The notes: generated from the letters alone by a model not told the origin. 64,000 nucleotides of DNA from Rhinopithecus roxellana (GCF_007565055.1 NC_044550.1:88006174-88070173), one strand, 5' to 3'. Positions 33,871-47,151 are shown, numbered from the stretch's first letter. Translations and numbers: made by a program.

Positions 33871-35159
33871 CACAGAAACATAGCAAGCATGCACTGAACA
33901 CACACAAAAAAACTCAGACACTTAGGAAAAGGGAAGTCCACAGGTGAGGCGAAGTGTAGTATTTCAGATAGTTGTGAAAGTGATTTTATTTTTACAGAAT
34001 AAAATAAAAGTTGTTCATGGCATGCTGAAAATACACTTCTTTATCAAGACTTTGGCCTAGAGTGAGTCCTGGGTATTAAAACAATCTAACATTAGTATTT
34101 TAATCTCTTAGGGATACCTTTTGAAAGAGTGAAGAATGTACTATCTCAAAATTTGCCAGATTGTTATATTGATTATATCCAGTTGAAATATTGAAGAAAT
34201 TGTAGTTTCAGAAAGGGATAGCTGACCTGTCTCTTCCAACATGTAGCAAGTCTAAAGATTCCTCTGGAAGGAGTACACTCACAGTACCAGGAAGAGAAAA
34301 TAGCCCTAATCACCAGAGACCGGGAATTGAGGGCTGCAATATCGCTAAATAAATATACTTACCCAAGTGGCCCTTATTTTCTGCTAGATTTATATCCCAC
34401 ATATATTTCCTGACTCCCCTGGAAAATTTGCTTCCCCTAGCCAGATTTTCCTTGACCTGCCATTTCTTCTCAAAGTTATTATTCTTTGTCTAAAATATAT
34501 AAAAGCATCTTGCTTTGCCCACTTCTTTGGACTTCACTCTATTGGGAAAATCTCCATGTACATGTAAAACTATACTTTCCTCTTGTTAATCTGCCTGGCG
34601 ACAGTTTGCTTTCTAGATACAGCCAGGCAGCCCACATAAGAGCTTAAGCGGGGATGATCTCTGGTGATCTCTGTCTCCCCTACGTTTTCTTCTTTACCAT
34701 CTTCCCATATATGTGTTGGCATTTGATAACTTTCACCCTTTTTAAAGTCATGGGCTAACATTAATAACCTCTTTAACAGGGGGAAAAGAAAGCAACGTGC
34801 TCAGTTGGTATGACATTCACTGATGGCGTCTAATGATAAATTAATTGAAATAATATCTGCAAAGCATTTAAAACAAAGTAAACATCAAAAATATTGGCTG
34901 TTGTTAAATGGCTACTCGTATATTGCACCAAGTCATAGCAATGTTGCTCTAGTTATTATTGGTATGTTACCACGGCTGCTGAGCACAGACAGTTTGTGGA
35001 CAGTACAACTCCAAGGGGGCACTATTGATATTATTTAGGAAATGACTATTGACTTTCGGTTTACTGTTGATAAAATGCTGTTATTCCTTGTAATGTCCAT
35101 CTAACACTGTATTTTAAAATTATTGACTTACAAGGAATACAAGATAAATTGTACAGATT
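33871..35159. other. Single-copy DNA, no gene seen
   Basis: Nothing supportable. 34835-34910 is weakly MIR-like ('tctgcaaagcatttaaaac'). Confidence 0.5.
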
Positions 35160-35430
35160 TTAAGTTTTCATTTTGATAGATATTGACAATTGTATGCACC
35201 AGGTAACCACCATCCAAAACAAAATATGGAACATTTTTATCATCCCAGAAATTTCCCTCCTTCTCATTACAGGTAAACAAAAGCCTGCCCCAGAGTTAAC
35301 CACTTTCTGATTTCTATTGCCCTCAAATAATTGATTGTTCTTAGACTTCATATAAATGGAATCATGTAAATGTATTCTTTTATGTTTGGCTTATTTTGTA
35401 CAAATTAATGTTTATGAGAGTCATCCAGTA

Positions 35431-35755
35431 TTTTTTTTTTTTTGTTGTTGTTGTTGTTGTTGTTGTTTGAGACAGAGTCTTACTCTGTCACCCAGGCTGG
35501 AGTGCAGTGGTGTGATCTCTGCTCACTGCAACCTCAGCCTCCCGGGTTCACGCCATACTGCTGTCTCAGCCTCCTGAGTAGCTGGCACTACAGGCGTACA
35601 GGCATATGCCACCACGCTCTGCTAATTTTTTATATTTTAGTAGAGACGGGGTTTCACCATGTTAGTCAGGATGGTCTCGACCTCCTGACCTCGTGATCCA
35701 CCCGCCTCGGCCTCCCAAAGTACTGGGATTACAGGTGTGAGCCACCGCACCCAGC
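35431..35755 (-). mobile_element. Alu (S/Y-type), antisense, with (CAA)n tail
   Basis: The tail on + is T12 followed by about 9 GTT units. The body runs from 'gagacagagtcttactctgt' to 'gtgagccaccgcacccagcc'. An 8-bp tandem repeat, 'acaggcgt' then 'acaggcat', lies near 35590. Confidence 0.94.
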
Positions 35756-35853
35756 CCAGTTGTTAAGTATATCAGTGACTCACTTTTTTATTGGTGGAGC
35801 AATATTCTGTTCTGTGAATATAGTAATAAAATTTGTTTTTCTGTTGCTTCTTG

Positions 35854-35895
35854 AAAGTAATGGCAAAAACCACAATTACTTTTGCACCAACCTAA
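35854..35895. mobile_element. MADE1 half-element (mariner-derived MITE)
   Basis: 42 bp match the 3' half of the MADE1 palindrome: 'aaagtaatggcaaaaaccac' then 'aattacttttgcaccaacct' and 'aa', differing from consensus at one CpG-derived base. The other arm is absent, so no hairpin can form. Full MADE1 palindromes are the source of the mir-548 family. Confidence 0.9.
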
Positions 35896-36029
35896 TAGTA
35901 ATTTCATTTGCTTCCATTGTGGGGCCATTATGAATAAGGTTGCTATGAAATTTCTTGTTAAATATTCTATGTTGATGTGGATTTTCACTTCTCTTCAGTA
36001 AATACCTGATTTAAGATAGGTCATAGGTC

Positions 36030-36360
36030 CAAATACAGAAGGTAAAACTATAAAGCTTCTGAAAAAAATTATAGGAGAATATTTTCAAGCCATTAAGAAA
36101 GACAAAGATTTCTCAATAGACACAAAAGTACTCAGTAGAAAATAACAGAATTGATACATTGACTTGATCAGATGCAAATGGTCTCCTTATCTGAAGACAT
36201 CATTTACAAATGAATGGGCAATCCAAGGAGTGGGAAAAAAATTGCAATTGGAACATCCAACAAAAGATTTTTGCCCAGAATATACATAACTAACACAAAT
36301 CAACAAGAAAAAGACATAGGCAGAGTAAAAGGCAGGCAAAACATCTGAACGTACAATTGA
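36030..36360 (+). mobile_element. L1M ORF2 C-terminal fragment
   Basis: A diverged match to the L1M segment with 'ggtaaaactataaagcttct', 'tctcaatagacacaaaagta', 'ccaaggagtgggaaaaaaat' and 'ggcaaaacatctgaacg'. No frame is open. Confidence 0.65.
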
Positions 36361-37638
36361 CAAAATAAGTTATCTGTTAGAGGACTTGAGTTACCTAATT
36401 TCAGGGCTTCTTTTACCCTATGATATTCTGATCATGTGATATTAGGAAAAATAGAAAAATAAATTGCAACAAAATAGTAAGTCCAGGAGCAAACTCAGAC
36501 ATATATTTAACAACTTCCCTTTTTAACCTGTTATTCTGCTGTTCTCAGTATCTCATTATTCTCACTGTCCTATTTCAATGATCTCCACTCACCATACAGT
36601 AACTTGGACTCCAAAGTATCCACTTTATTTTAACTCTCCTGGTTTTCACTAGAGTACATGTTATCAGCCACCTATTAATAAATCATGTTTTCTCACCAAA
36701 ATAATTCATAACATGGCATAGTTGGCCAATAACTTATTTAATTCTATTTGTAGGTTGAAACTTATCTGTTAATACAACTATACCTGAGTATTGATTAAGG
36801 AGATAAAGGGAAATAAGCAGGCGAGAGTGTAAGTAAGACAAGAAAAAGGCAAGAACTATGTCCTGGTCACAACTTAAGTCACACCACATAGGAGCCCCCA
36901 CTCCACCTGTGTGGAAAAACATAGTCCAAGCCTCAGACATGTGACTGGAAATGACAGGAAGTACGAGACATGGTACTTTCTATTAAACTGGAACCTGTAG
37001 AGGCCAGTCTTTATTCATATTAGATTTATTGAAATGGCCTCAGTTTCTGGTCTCCTGAGTAATGTGGTGTGGTGAGCTGTTACTACTTTTTTTTTTTCTG
37101 ATTTGCTTATTTATTTATTTGTTTGTGTTGGTTGGTTGGTTGGTAGTAAGGACAATATTTAATGATAAGGGGAAATTCATATAACATTAATTGAAACAAA
37201 TCAAAGCATGTTATCAAATATGTACAGTTGTTAGTACTATTTTTGTTCAGTAGTAATCAGTAGTAATTGGGAGAAAATGGTAATCTGACTGTAGGGTTAT
37301 CAAATCTAATGCTTCTGGGTCATTTTGCAGCGGTGTTATGAATCTTGATTTTGGGAATTATTTTCAGTTCCACAGATTACTTCCAATAATATAAATCAAA
37401 AGGAAAAACATTGCTGGGTTGAGGGGTGGATGGGTGGATGGTTGGATGGGATGGGTGTTCAGTCAGGAAGACAGACAGGAAGACAGGTCCCAACTGTGCC
37501 TTTTGGAGAAAGATGATTATAACCAATATGCAAGCACACTAAGAAGCAGGTGTATCAGGCAGAGGGAATTATTTCTGACAAGTTTACCAAATACTTTTAC
37601 ATATGTTACATCATTTTTAAGCAATGTGGCGACCCTTT
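36361..37638. other. Single-copy DNA with simple repeats
   Basis: No gene recognised. Simple tracts: T-rich and (TTTA)/(TTGG)n at 37089-37145 and a (GGAT)-rich run at about 37410-37458. 36390-36510 is faintly L1-like. Confidence 0.5.
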
Positions 37639-37800
37639 ACAATAGCTATTGTTGTAGATTGGTTTAATGATTTCCATTGATTTACTTATTTATTACAGAT
37701 GAAGGTCCTAAGTTTGAGAGACATTGAGGAATATTCTCAAAGTCACAATCAGCACTAAAATTTTATCCTAAATTTGAACTGATCTGACTCAAAGCCCCTT
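37639..37800 (-). mobile_element. MIR fragment, antisense
   Basis: Weak antisense MIR: 'attacagatgaaggtcctaa', 'caaagtcacaatcagcac', 'gaactgatctgactcaaag'. Confidence 0.62.
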
Positions 37801-37817
37801 ATTATTCCCACTAGCAA

Positions 37818-38070
37818 GGCAGTACTACCTGATGGTTAAAAACATAGCTTCGGTGGCAAGATTCTTGGGTGAAAATCCAGGCTTTGTTTCTCATTCATCG
37901 TTTAAACTTGAACAAGTCATTTGCTCTTATATGCAACATGGGAATAACAGAAAACCTATCTCATAAGGTAGCTGTGAGGATTAAAAATGTTACTATAATG
38001 TAAAGCCCTGATAAGAGTTCCCAACACATATTATGAGCACAATAAATGCCTGTTCTTGTTATTGTGACAC
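37818..38070 (+). mobile_element. MIR, nearly complete
   Basis: A sense MIR: 'gatggttaaaaacatagc', 'aacttgaacaagtcatttgc', 'ctcataaggtagctgtgagg', 'cacaataaatgcctgttctt'. It lies head-to-head with the antisense MIR just upstream. Confidence 0.83.
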
Positions 38071-38740
38071 TGTATAACTTCTAGTATGTATGTGTGTGTT
38101 TGTGTGTGTATGTATTCACTTAGCATGTTGTTATAATGTCTGAATATATTTTAAGTGAGTTGAATGGTAATGTGTATTTCTCCTTGAGACAGAAACCTTA
38201 TTTACTTATTACATACTAAAATTTTTTGGAAAAAAGAAAAATATATATGCATATGAGATAGTGGCAAATGTGATAATTATCTTCTGACTGCATAAGCAGT
38301 AGACTGAATCATGCCCAGTTACCCAATTAGCCACCATCATCAAAACTATAGTTCCTTTCTTGGCATAAGTGTTCATATTTTTTTGGTAGAAACATATGGA
38401 GTAACTGTACGCAGCACTGTCTGACAATTAAAATTTAAATGATCATAGTGCTTCAAGATGTCCTCCCACTAATTAGAAAAGTGATTGAAGAGGCATAATT
38501 TGAAAGTTTGTCAGTATTAGGGATTAACTAGTATTCTGCTATTAGATATTGAAACTTAGACTAATTTTATCTAAAAAATTATTAGTGTTTCATCATGTTT
38601 CATAGGAATGAACTTGAGAAAACAAATCCTACACAATTATTTCTGCTTATGAAGAACTTATTTCCAAAGCACGGCTTCAGATTTTTCACTCAGAGCAATG
38701 TAAGCTCTTAGGGGAACATTTCCGGAACTGTTAGAACTGC
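38071..38740. other. Single-copy AT-rich DNA, no gene seen
   Basis: A short (TG)n tract is at 38088-38110. Nothing else recognised. Confidence 0.5.
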
Positions 38741-38749
38741 ATAACTCAT

Positions 38750-39075
38750 ATTTGTTTGGAGTTTTTTGTTTTGTTTTGCTTGCTTGTTTTGAGACAGGGT
38801 CTCATTCTGTCACTCAGGCTGGAGTGCAGTGGTGCAGTCTCCACTTACTGCCTCCCAGGCTCAATGGACCCTCCCATCTCAGCCTCCCAAGTAGCTGGGA
38901 CTACAAGCATGCGCCACCATGCCTGGCTAATTTATTTTTATTTTTTATTATTATTGTAGAGATTGGGTTTCGCCATATTGCCCAGGCTAGTCTTGAAGTC
39001 CTGAGCTCAGGCAATCCGCCAGCCTTGGCCTCCCAAAGTGCTGGGATCACTAGTGTTAGCCACCGTGCCCAGCAG
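38750..39075 (-). mobile_element. AluJ-like, antisense
   Basis: It runs from 'gagacagggtctcattctgt' to 'tagccaccgtgcccagc', with the old AluJ-type 'cctgagctcaggcaatccgc' and a (TTTTG)n tail. 'ataactcat' occurs on both sides (38741-38749 and 39076-39084) as a target-site duplication. The 132-codon frame over this Alu is not a gene. Confidence 0.92.
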
Positions 39076-39084
39076 ATAACTCAT

Positions 39085-39593
39085 GCTTTTCTATGTTTTC
39101 CTTTTCTCGCTTTACGTAAATGTTCCTTCTTCTCTAATCCAGAATATTAAATGGAACAATATTGTAGACTTCTTAGATTTTTCGAAGTATGCTTTGCAGT
39201 TTCTCATGAAGTGCTGGGCACGTAGTTTGTTAGGAATGCATATTTGATGATCTCTTCATATTACTACGTTTTGGTTTCATCCCGTTGCTTCACCGTTTTT
39301 TCCTTCGAGAAATCTTCTCCCCCCCCCCCCCCCATATCCTTTCTTTCTACCTTTAGCTCAATTCTCCATTGAGTTTGTCTATTCTTCTCCATTAGGTCAA
39401 AATACACCTCTGTGGTTCTTAATACTATCTTCATGATGCTTTCAAAGAGAAGCAATATATTAAGCATTTTATTCATTTGTTCTCAAATAGCAGATGTTTG
39501 CTATTTGTTTGGCTCTCTATTCCAGATTCTGAGAGTGCTTATATAAAGAAAACAAAAACAGGTTCTGCCCTCGTTATGTGAGGAAGACATGAA
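39085..39593. other. Single-copy DNA with a C15 run
   Basis: No gene recognised. A run of 15 C lies at 39319-39333. Confidence 0.55.
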
Positions 39594-40415
39594 ATAATTC
39601 TCAAAAGAAGATATGCAAATGACCAATAAGCATATGTAAAAATGCTCAACATCACTGATTATCAGGAAAATGCAAATCAAAACCACAATGCTATACCACC
39701 TCACTCCTGTAAGAATGGCCATAATAAAAAAATCAAAAAATAATAGATACTTGCATGGATGCAGTGGAAAGGGAACACTTTTACACTGCTGGCGGGAATG
39801 TAAACTAGTACAACCACAATGGAAAATAGTGTGGAGACTCCTTAAAGAACTAAAAGTGGATCTACTGTTTGATCTGCAATCCCACTACTGGGTATCTACC
39901 AGAAGAAAACAAGTCATTATACGAAAATGATACTTGCACATACATATTTATAGCAGCACAATTTGCAGTTGGAAAAATATGGAACCAGCCCAAATGCCCA
40001 TCAGTTAATAAGTGGATAAAGAAAACATAATAAACATAACATGGACTACTACTCAGCCATAAAATGGGACAAAATAATGGTATCTGCAGCAACTTGGATG
40101 GAATTGGAGTCTGAGACTATTATTCTAAGTGAAGTAACTGAGGAGTGGAAAAACAAACATCGAATGTTCTCACTCATATGTAGGAGCTAAACTTTGAGGA
40201 TGCAAACATATAAGAATGATACATTGGACTTTGGGCTTTCGGGGAATGTGTGAGGGGTGGCAATGGATAAAATACTACATATTGGGTACAGGATACACTG
40301 CTCAGGTGATGAGTGCACCAAAATCTCAGAAATCACCACTAAAGAACCTATTCATGTAACCAAACGCCACCTGTTCCCCCAAACCTATTGAAATGAAAAA
40401 ATAAAAAAGAAAATA
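39594..40415 (+). mobile_element. 5'-truncated L1PB, ORF2 end and 3' UTR
   Basis: It begins at the ORF2 C-terminal region ('ttctcaaaagaagatatgc'), includes the Cys-rich block at 39670-39930 (GTLLHCWRECKLVQP) with stops, and ends with an L1PB 3' UTR ('gatacattggactttggg', 'catgtaaccaaacgccacc', 'aacctattgaaatgaaaa'). It resembles the 3' end of the larger L1PB at 11.1-18.2 kb. Confidence 0.88.
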
Positions 40416-43400
40416 CACAAACAAATGAAACAAGAAATGGAGATAGAGATTACTGGATTGCAGAGGAGAGGAATAAGGAGAATGGCTTCTTTGAGAGAGT
40501 GGTGTTTGAGCAGAGGTGTAAAGGATGACAAGAGTCAAGCCTGCAAATATTTGTATTTGAGGCAGATGGAACATCTCATGAAGAGTCCTGAAACAGGAAC
40601 AAAATGGTGTTTTTGAAAAAACAGGAAGAAGACAAAATGCCTAGAAAGTAGTTAACAAGTGTGAGAGGATGTGTGAGTTCAGAGGTCTTTGTTACAGAGA
40701 TAAGAATTTACTCTAAATTATATTAGGAAATGGATTAAGAAATATTAGGAAGCTCATCTCTAAGAAAGTTGTAGAGTCAGTCTCAGCAAGTTGGAGCTGC
40801 ATACACGCCACAATGTGGGCATTGCTCCAGTGAGAGTATCACTGCCTCTGCTGCTCAGCACAAACACGGCAGTTCACACCTTTCACGTTGGATACAAGGT
40901 TCCCCGGACTCTTCCTCTATCCCCACTAAAAAATGCATTCTGCACTGTATGCATTTCCCCTTATTGCTTACTTCTAAATCCAAAGTCTCCCAAACTTTTC
41001 TGATTGGCAGAGCCAAGTCATCTAGCCAGCCAATAGGAAGCCTGAGAGATGGCGTTCTCACTTCTAACTTGAGAACAAGGCACCGATTATGAACCATAGG
41101 AAGGATGTTCAAAAGATACCAGATCACTGAACATGTGATAAATAGCCACTAGATCACAAAAAAATCGGATTTTTTAAATGTTAATATAATGTCAAGTGTA
41201 TTTTAATATGGTTTTCATGTTCTTCCCCAAATTTTGAATCATAGAAATAAGTAATTGAAAAATACAAAACATACATGACTGCCCCAGCATCACAGAATTA
41301 GTGAGAGAATGACAGTGTCAGTATCAACGATGTGTGGCTTAATTTATGGAGTGCCTTGGAAGGCTGTTTAATCAGCAGGGCTATCTCTGTCACCATGAGC
41401 AAGGGCTGCTTGCCACTGTGTCAAATCTCATTGGCATCATCAACTGAAAGTGAGGTCTATCTCTTGAGAATCAGCATATCACTTCTGTGGGACACTGAGA
41501 TGGAGATCATTGACCATTGTAGATAAGCATAGATTATTAAAAGACTTGCATAAAATGAGTGGTTCTCAAAAGTATCATTGAAATATTACACTTCTATGGT
41601 TATAACTACCATATTGCTAACATCATCAAAATCATTTTTTAAGAGCGATTGAAGACATTTTAAAATTCATCAATATACCAACAACAGCTTTCTTTTCATG
41701 AATTTAAAATGTATTATATTTGCAAACTAGCTGAACATCTTCAGAGCCTATCATTATGTGACCAGAAAAGTGCCTACCAGATACTCATTACCAGATCATG
41801 TAATGAAGCAAAGATGTGAATCTTTTAGGACTTCATCAAATGCCTTAGAGAATGAAACTTTTTCCAAAACTCCATTTTGCATGCAGTTAAGAAATAGTTA
41901 CACTCTATTCATCCACAGAAATATATATTACAGGTAAAACACTTGCTATTTTAAGGCAGTGGAAAGGGAATACAGTTATGTATCAGAATAACCTGGGGGA
42001 AATGTGCTAAAATAAGGACTCAGGGTTTCACTGCAAGAATCTGATTCATTATCATCTCTCAGGGTCCCAGAGATCCAATACATATAATGCATTCACCAGT
42101 AATTGGATATTATTATAAAATGTCCCCAAGCAAATCTTACGGAAATCACATGATTTTCATCTCGTTGGAAATGTAAAGAGTAAGAGTTATTACAAAAATA
42201 GGCCTCAAATGTTCTGCAGAAGCCATTTCAATAGTGACTACACACAGAACGTGATGAAAATTGATCTTCCTGATACATTACACAGAAAAGTCCTCCCTTT
42301 TCTCTGCTAAAGTCTACACACCTCTAATCATTGAACACTCATTTAAAGTAATCTTTGGCAAAGCTATATAATAGTAATAAAAGCATGAAGTATTAGTATA
42401 CATTTACTAGGAGTTTTCCACAAGGAGTTCCAGATTTTTCCGGAAGAGTTATGACTCCAGATGGTTCCTAAGGAATTGCATCTAATGATTTAAAACACTA
42501 ATTGCAACAAAGAGAATAGATGCCATGGTCAGACAAATTTACTACCAATTCACTTTTGCCTTCATATTTTATCTAAATTAAAAAAGAAAAGGGAAAGGGA
42601 AAATTGGAGATTGGCATTGGACTGGAGGTCAAAGGCAAATGTGCAAAAATATTTCCGCTCTTCTCAGCCTTACCTTCATTTTGAGTGCCACAAACAATAA
42701 AGAGCAAAATAGTGAAATTTCTACTTGAAAACCCTACTCAAGTGAAGGATACGTTCCTTACTTGAAATGTATAACATCACTGACATTGTCTTTATTTGGC
42801 ATGATGTTGTTCGTGCTTTCTTTTAGAGTATTTAAAATATTGTTAAAGTTTTTTAATAGGTTTACTTCCAATGATAGTTACTTTAGTCACTCAAATGTTT
42901 TCCTATATAATCATTCATTCTTAAAATATGAATTAACCTACCACAAAAACCAAACTCCATGTTTAAGATAATACTACCATAAATTGGTAAGGAACTAGGG
43001 GTGCATATTCCATGTTTAAATTTTCTTTATGTAGATTAACAATAAAGAAAAAATGTAGGACAAGAGATAAAAGATTAAGGACTGATTTTAAAAACTAATA
43101 AGATGATATTCAAAAATAATAGAATATGTTCTAAAAAAGCTACAATTAATTTTTGAAAATTATAAAATTAGACCAATCTCCTAGGACACAGTAAAAATGA
43201 AAACAAAATTGGAAATGAGAAAAGAACTGTAACAATACAGAGATTTTTAAATAAGAAAATCATGTTTATAATTATAGTTAATAAATATAGAATTCTGTAT
43301 TTTTGTAATAAATCCATTACCCAAACCAAAGCTTTGAAAATCTAAAGTCTAATAACTACATAAGATATAGAGTAAGTTATCAACAATTTGCCTCCTTAAA

Positions 43401-43489
43401 AGAATTTTGGATTGTATTGTTTTACACATGTCATAATAGTTTTCTATGCTACAGAATCTAGTCCTGAAACTAGAAATTAGGAATGATTC
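40416..43489. other. Single-copy AT-rich DNA with a MER5-like scrap
   Basis: No gene seen. 41975-42070 resembles MER5 ('tatcagaataacctggggg', 'gaatctgattcatt'). 43100-43270 is faintly L1-like. Confidence 0.45.
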
Positions 43490-45930
43490 CTTAAATAAAA
43501 ACTAGGCATCAATGATACCTGTTAAATGCACTATGGAAACCCTAAAGAAAATCCAGTCCGACCATCATGTTGACTACCTAGAGTTTATCCCAGGAATAAA
43601 AGATTTGTTTAATATTAGGATATCTATTTATATAGTGCACATATCAATAAGTAGAAGAAAAACATGGCTATCATAGACGATCTCAAAAAGTATTGCCAAA
43701 AACGTATTGGTTGCTAATTTAAAAGAAATGTTTTTACATAGAACAACCTCATAAAATAATAATTTAATGTACCATATATACTTATAGTAAACATCTAATG
43801 CTTCCATTTACAGCAATAAGGTTGAATAATGTGTACCCCCTTTCATAGAAATATTAGGAAAAAATCAATATCTGACTTTAAAAGAAATGGAAATAGCTTA
43901 AGAACAGACTTAAGAAGGAACTAAAAAACAAGACAATAATTTCAAGAACTCTCATAGTGGGGATGTGTTGGAGAGGAGAGGGCTCTCCAGGGCTGCAGTG
44001 TGTATATCAAGGTACATATCTTGACATTATATAAGCTTCTAGGTGCCAGAGACAGTATCAATATTTACATGAAATCAGAACATTTATGTTAGGCATGTGA
44101 GAAGCAGTGCGCTGAAGATGGTCCACCTGCAGTAAGTTAGGATCTTAGAGTGGAAAATAGGGCAGTGTACTTGGAGTACATCATTACAAGAAGTGACAAG
44201 GAAGTTTTGCATGTGGGAAAGCACTATTCTGTGAGAAAATAAAAGACAAGAGATTAAATGTGTGGAATGCAGCTAAATCAGTGTTTATAGAGAAATGTAT
44301 AGAGTTAAGTAGATCTTTAAAAAGATTTATAATTAAATAGTGAAATAATCAAAGTATTAAAGTATAAAATAAAACTAGAGTAAAAGAGTAATAGATGAAT
44401 GGAATTCTTAAGTCAGAGTAAAAAGTAAAGTAACCAAAATTAAAGAATTGATAGAAGTGATTAATAAAATGAAATTTAGTTTACTAAAAACACAAATTCA
44501 AAACAAAATTAATTAAGGAAAAGAGACAAAGTCACAAATAAAATCAAGTCTGCAAAATGGCATGTAGCTTTAGGGTAGAGAGTTTTAAAAATCATAAGAG
44601 TTTATTACGAACAATCTCATTGCAATGAATTGAAAATTTTTAAACGTATATGAAATTTCCAGAAAAATATAAAATACCAAGTCTAGCTCAAGAAAATATG
44701 GAATATAGCTAAGTATTATTTCGGATTAGCTTTGTGGCTGTAATTAGAAAAGATCCCCCACATAGGCATCAAGGCAAAGCAGAACTGTAGTGCTTTCTTC
44801 AGTGGAAGTTCAGGCAGGTTAAGGCTATGGGTGGCTCTGCTTCAGCTCATTGTAGAATTCTGTTTCTTGTCTCTATGGCCTAAGATGATGTCTAGATCTG
44901 CATCCAGCACAGGAAGAAAACAACAACAACAAAAACAGACAAACAATTTGAGCAAAGAAAATTACATGCCAATCTTACTTAAGAATTTATATGCAAATTC
45001 CTTGGATCGAATATTGTCAAATTGAGGGGGATATACTATCTAGATGGAGAACATCCACACTTCGAATATAACAGTGACAAAAGAGGGAATATGTGATAAA
45101 TGGTCATAGACAAGTGGCTATCTGTATAAAAAATTAATACTAGGTCATTTTTTCATACCATGTAAACAAACAATAATTTCCAAGTGTGTTAAAGTTTGAA
45201 AAGCTAAACTTGAAAATGCTTAGAAGAAAAAAATCTATCTTTATGAAATTGAAACAGAAAACAGTTTGCTTATTGACACATAATCTACAAATTATATGCC
45301 ACTTTATTTTGAAACAAAAATTTCTGCATTACAGAAGATATCATAAAGTAGAATATTAAGCCACAGACTTGGAGAAGACATTTGCAATGATAAAACAAAA
45401 CACTGACAGTAAAAATAACACCGAGAATATGTCAATAATTTCTTCAAATTAATAACAAAAAATAGGAAAAAAAGGGCAAAAGACTTGGGTAGACATTTCC
45501 TAGAGATAAGCTCAAATTGTCAACACCATGAAAAAATTATCCGTTTTGCATCATGGAAACACAAATGAAAACGAAAGTGAGATTGAAAAAAACCCTTTCT
45601 ATTATAACCTTGATTGTAAAATCTGGTACAGAGTAGTACTGTAAACAAGAGGAAAAGTGAAACACATGTGTTGCTGATGTGAATACAAAATGGTACAAAC
45701 ACTTCCACAACCTAGGAAAGATGAAGATGCACATATCCTACAACCTAGCATTTCCGCCTCAATACCTATACTATAAAGAAAAATCTTGCTCATGTTCTCT
45801 ACGAGATATGTATGAGAAAGTTTACCAAAGCTTTGTTTGTAGAAATAAGAAGTAGAAACACAAATATTGAATCAAAATGTATTACTAAATATTCATTAAA
45901 TTGTATAACACATAGCCATTGTAATTAATG
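43490..45930 (+). mobile_element. Ancient L1M, fragmented ORF2
   Basis: Blocks in L1 order with gaps: 'gagtttatcccaggaataaa', 'ggaatgcagctaaatcagtg', 'tagaagtgattaataaaatg', 'attacatgccaatcttactt', 'gcaaaagacttgggtagaca' and 'ctaggaaagatgaagatgca'. A non-L1 piece of about 200 bp (44720-44930) of unknown family interrupts it. It is heavily diverged and has no coding capacity. Confidence 0.62.
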
Positions 45931-46186
45931 AACACCAGCATGTATCAGCATAAGAGATTGTATAAACTGTAGAGCACATGAAGATGTGTGCACCTGGGGA
46001 ATGAGTCTGATCCAATCCCCATTGTTCACCTTACAGACTCTACATTGTCTGGGAAGACCCATGGAGAATCTAAGGTCCAGGCTTAGTTGGTGAAATTGTC
46101 TAGGAAAAGTCAAGAGATGGTTTCATTTTTCAATGCCACCCCAAGCATGAAAGAACATAAGATGAGAAAAAGTCTGCAGATTATTT

Positions 46187-46353
46187 TATTTTTTAATTTT
46201 TTTTTTTTTTTGTATTTTTCAGTAGAGACTGGGTTTCACCGTGTTAGCCAGGATGATCTCGAACTCCTGACCTTGTGATCCGCCTGTCTCGGCCTCCCAA
46301 AGTGCTGGGATTACAGGCTTGAGCCACCGCGCCTGGCCTATTTTTTAATTTTT
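46187..46353 (-). mobile_element. Left-monomer-only AluY with perfect 15-bp TSDs
   Basis: The Alu body (about 46212-46338) starts at the mid-linker 'gtatttttcagtagagac' and ends 'cttgagccaccgcgcctggc' and 'c'. The right monomer is absent and a T-run (46202-46211) joins directly to the linker. Exact duplications 'tattttttaattttt' flank it (46187-46201 and 46339-46353). The target was the A-tail of the L1 that follows. It looks young. Confidence 0.93.
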
Positions 46354-47151
46354 ATTTTAAGTTCAAGGGTATAAGTGCAGGTTTGTTACATAGGTAAACT
46401 TGTATCATGGGGTTTGTTGTACAGATTATTTCTTCATCCAGGTATTAAGCCTACTACCTATTAGTTATTTCTCCTGATCTTCTCCCTCCTCCCACCCTCC
46501 CTCCTCTGATAGGCTCCAGTGTGTGTTGTTCCCCTTTGTGTCCATGTGTTCTCATAATTCAACTCCCACTTATAAGTGAGAACATGTGGTATTTGTTTTG
46601 CTGTTCCTGCATTAGCTTGCTAAGGATGATGGCCTCCAGCTCCATCCATGTTCCTGCAAAGGACATGATCTTATTTTTTATGGCTGCGTAGTATTCCACA
46701 GTGTATATGTACCACATTTTCTTTCTGTGTACCATTGATGGACATTTAGGTTGATTCCATGTCTTTCCTATGGTGAATAGTGCTGCAAAGAATATATGTG
46801 TGCATCTCTCTTTATAACAGAACAATTTATATTCCTTTGGATATATATCCAGTAATGGGATTGCTGGGTCAAATGGTATTTCTGTTTATAGTTCCTTGAG
46901 GAATCACAACAATATCTTCCACAGTGCTTTAAGCAATTTACACTCCCATCAACAACGGATAAATGTCACTTTTTCTTTACAAGCAAACCAACATCTGTTA
47001 TTTTTTGCCTTTTTAATCATAGCCATTCTGACTGGTGTGAGATGGTATCTCATTGTGGTTTTGATTTGCATTTCTCTAATGATTAGTAATGTTGAGCTTT
47101 TTTTTTTTCATATGACTGTTGGTTGCATGTATGTCTTCTTTTGAAAAGTGT

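Larger units (their letters stand above)
35160..36010 (-). mobile_element. L1ME 3' region, antisense, with Alu and MADE1 inside
   Basis: The + strand reads like the complement of an old L1 ORF2 end and 3' UTR: 'accaccatccaaaacaaa', 'cttcatataaatggaatcat', 'ttttatgtttggcttatttt', then, after the Alu, 'gtggagcaatattctgttct' and 'ccattatgaataaggttgc'. Confidence 0.72.

Noticed and set aside
38752..39150. 132-codon + strand frame
   Set aside because: It is the translation of an antisense AluJ (typical 'VTQAGVQW' Alu peptide), not a gene.
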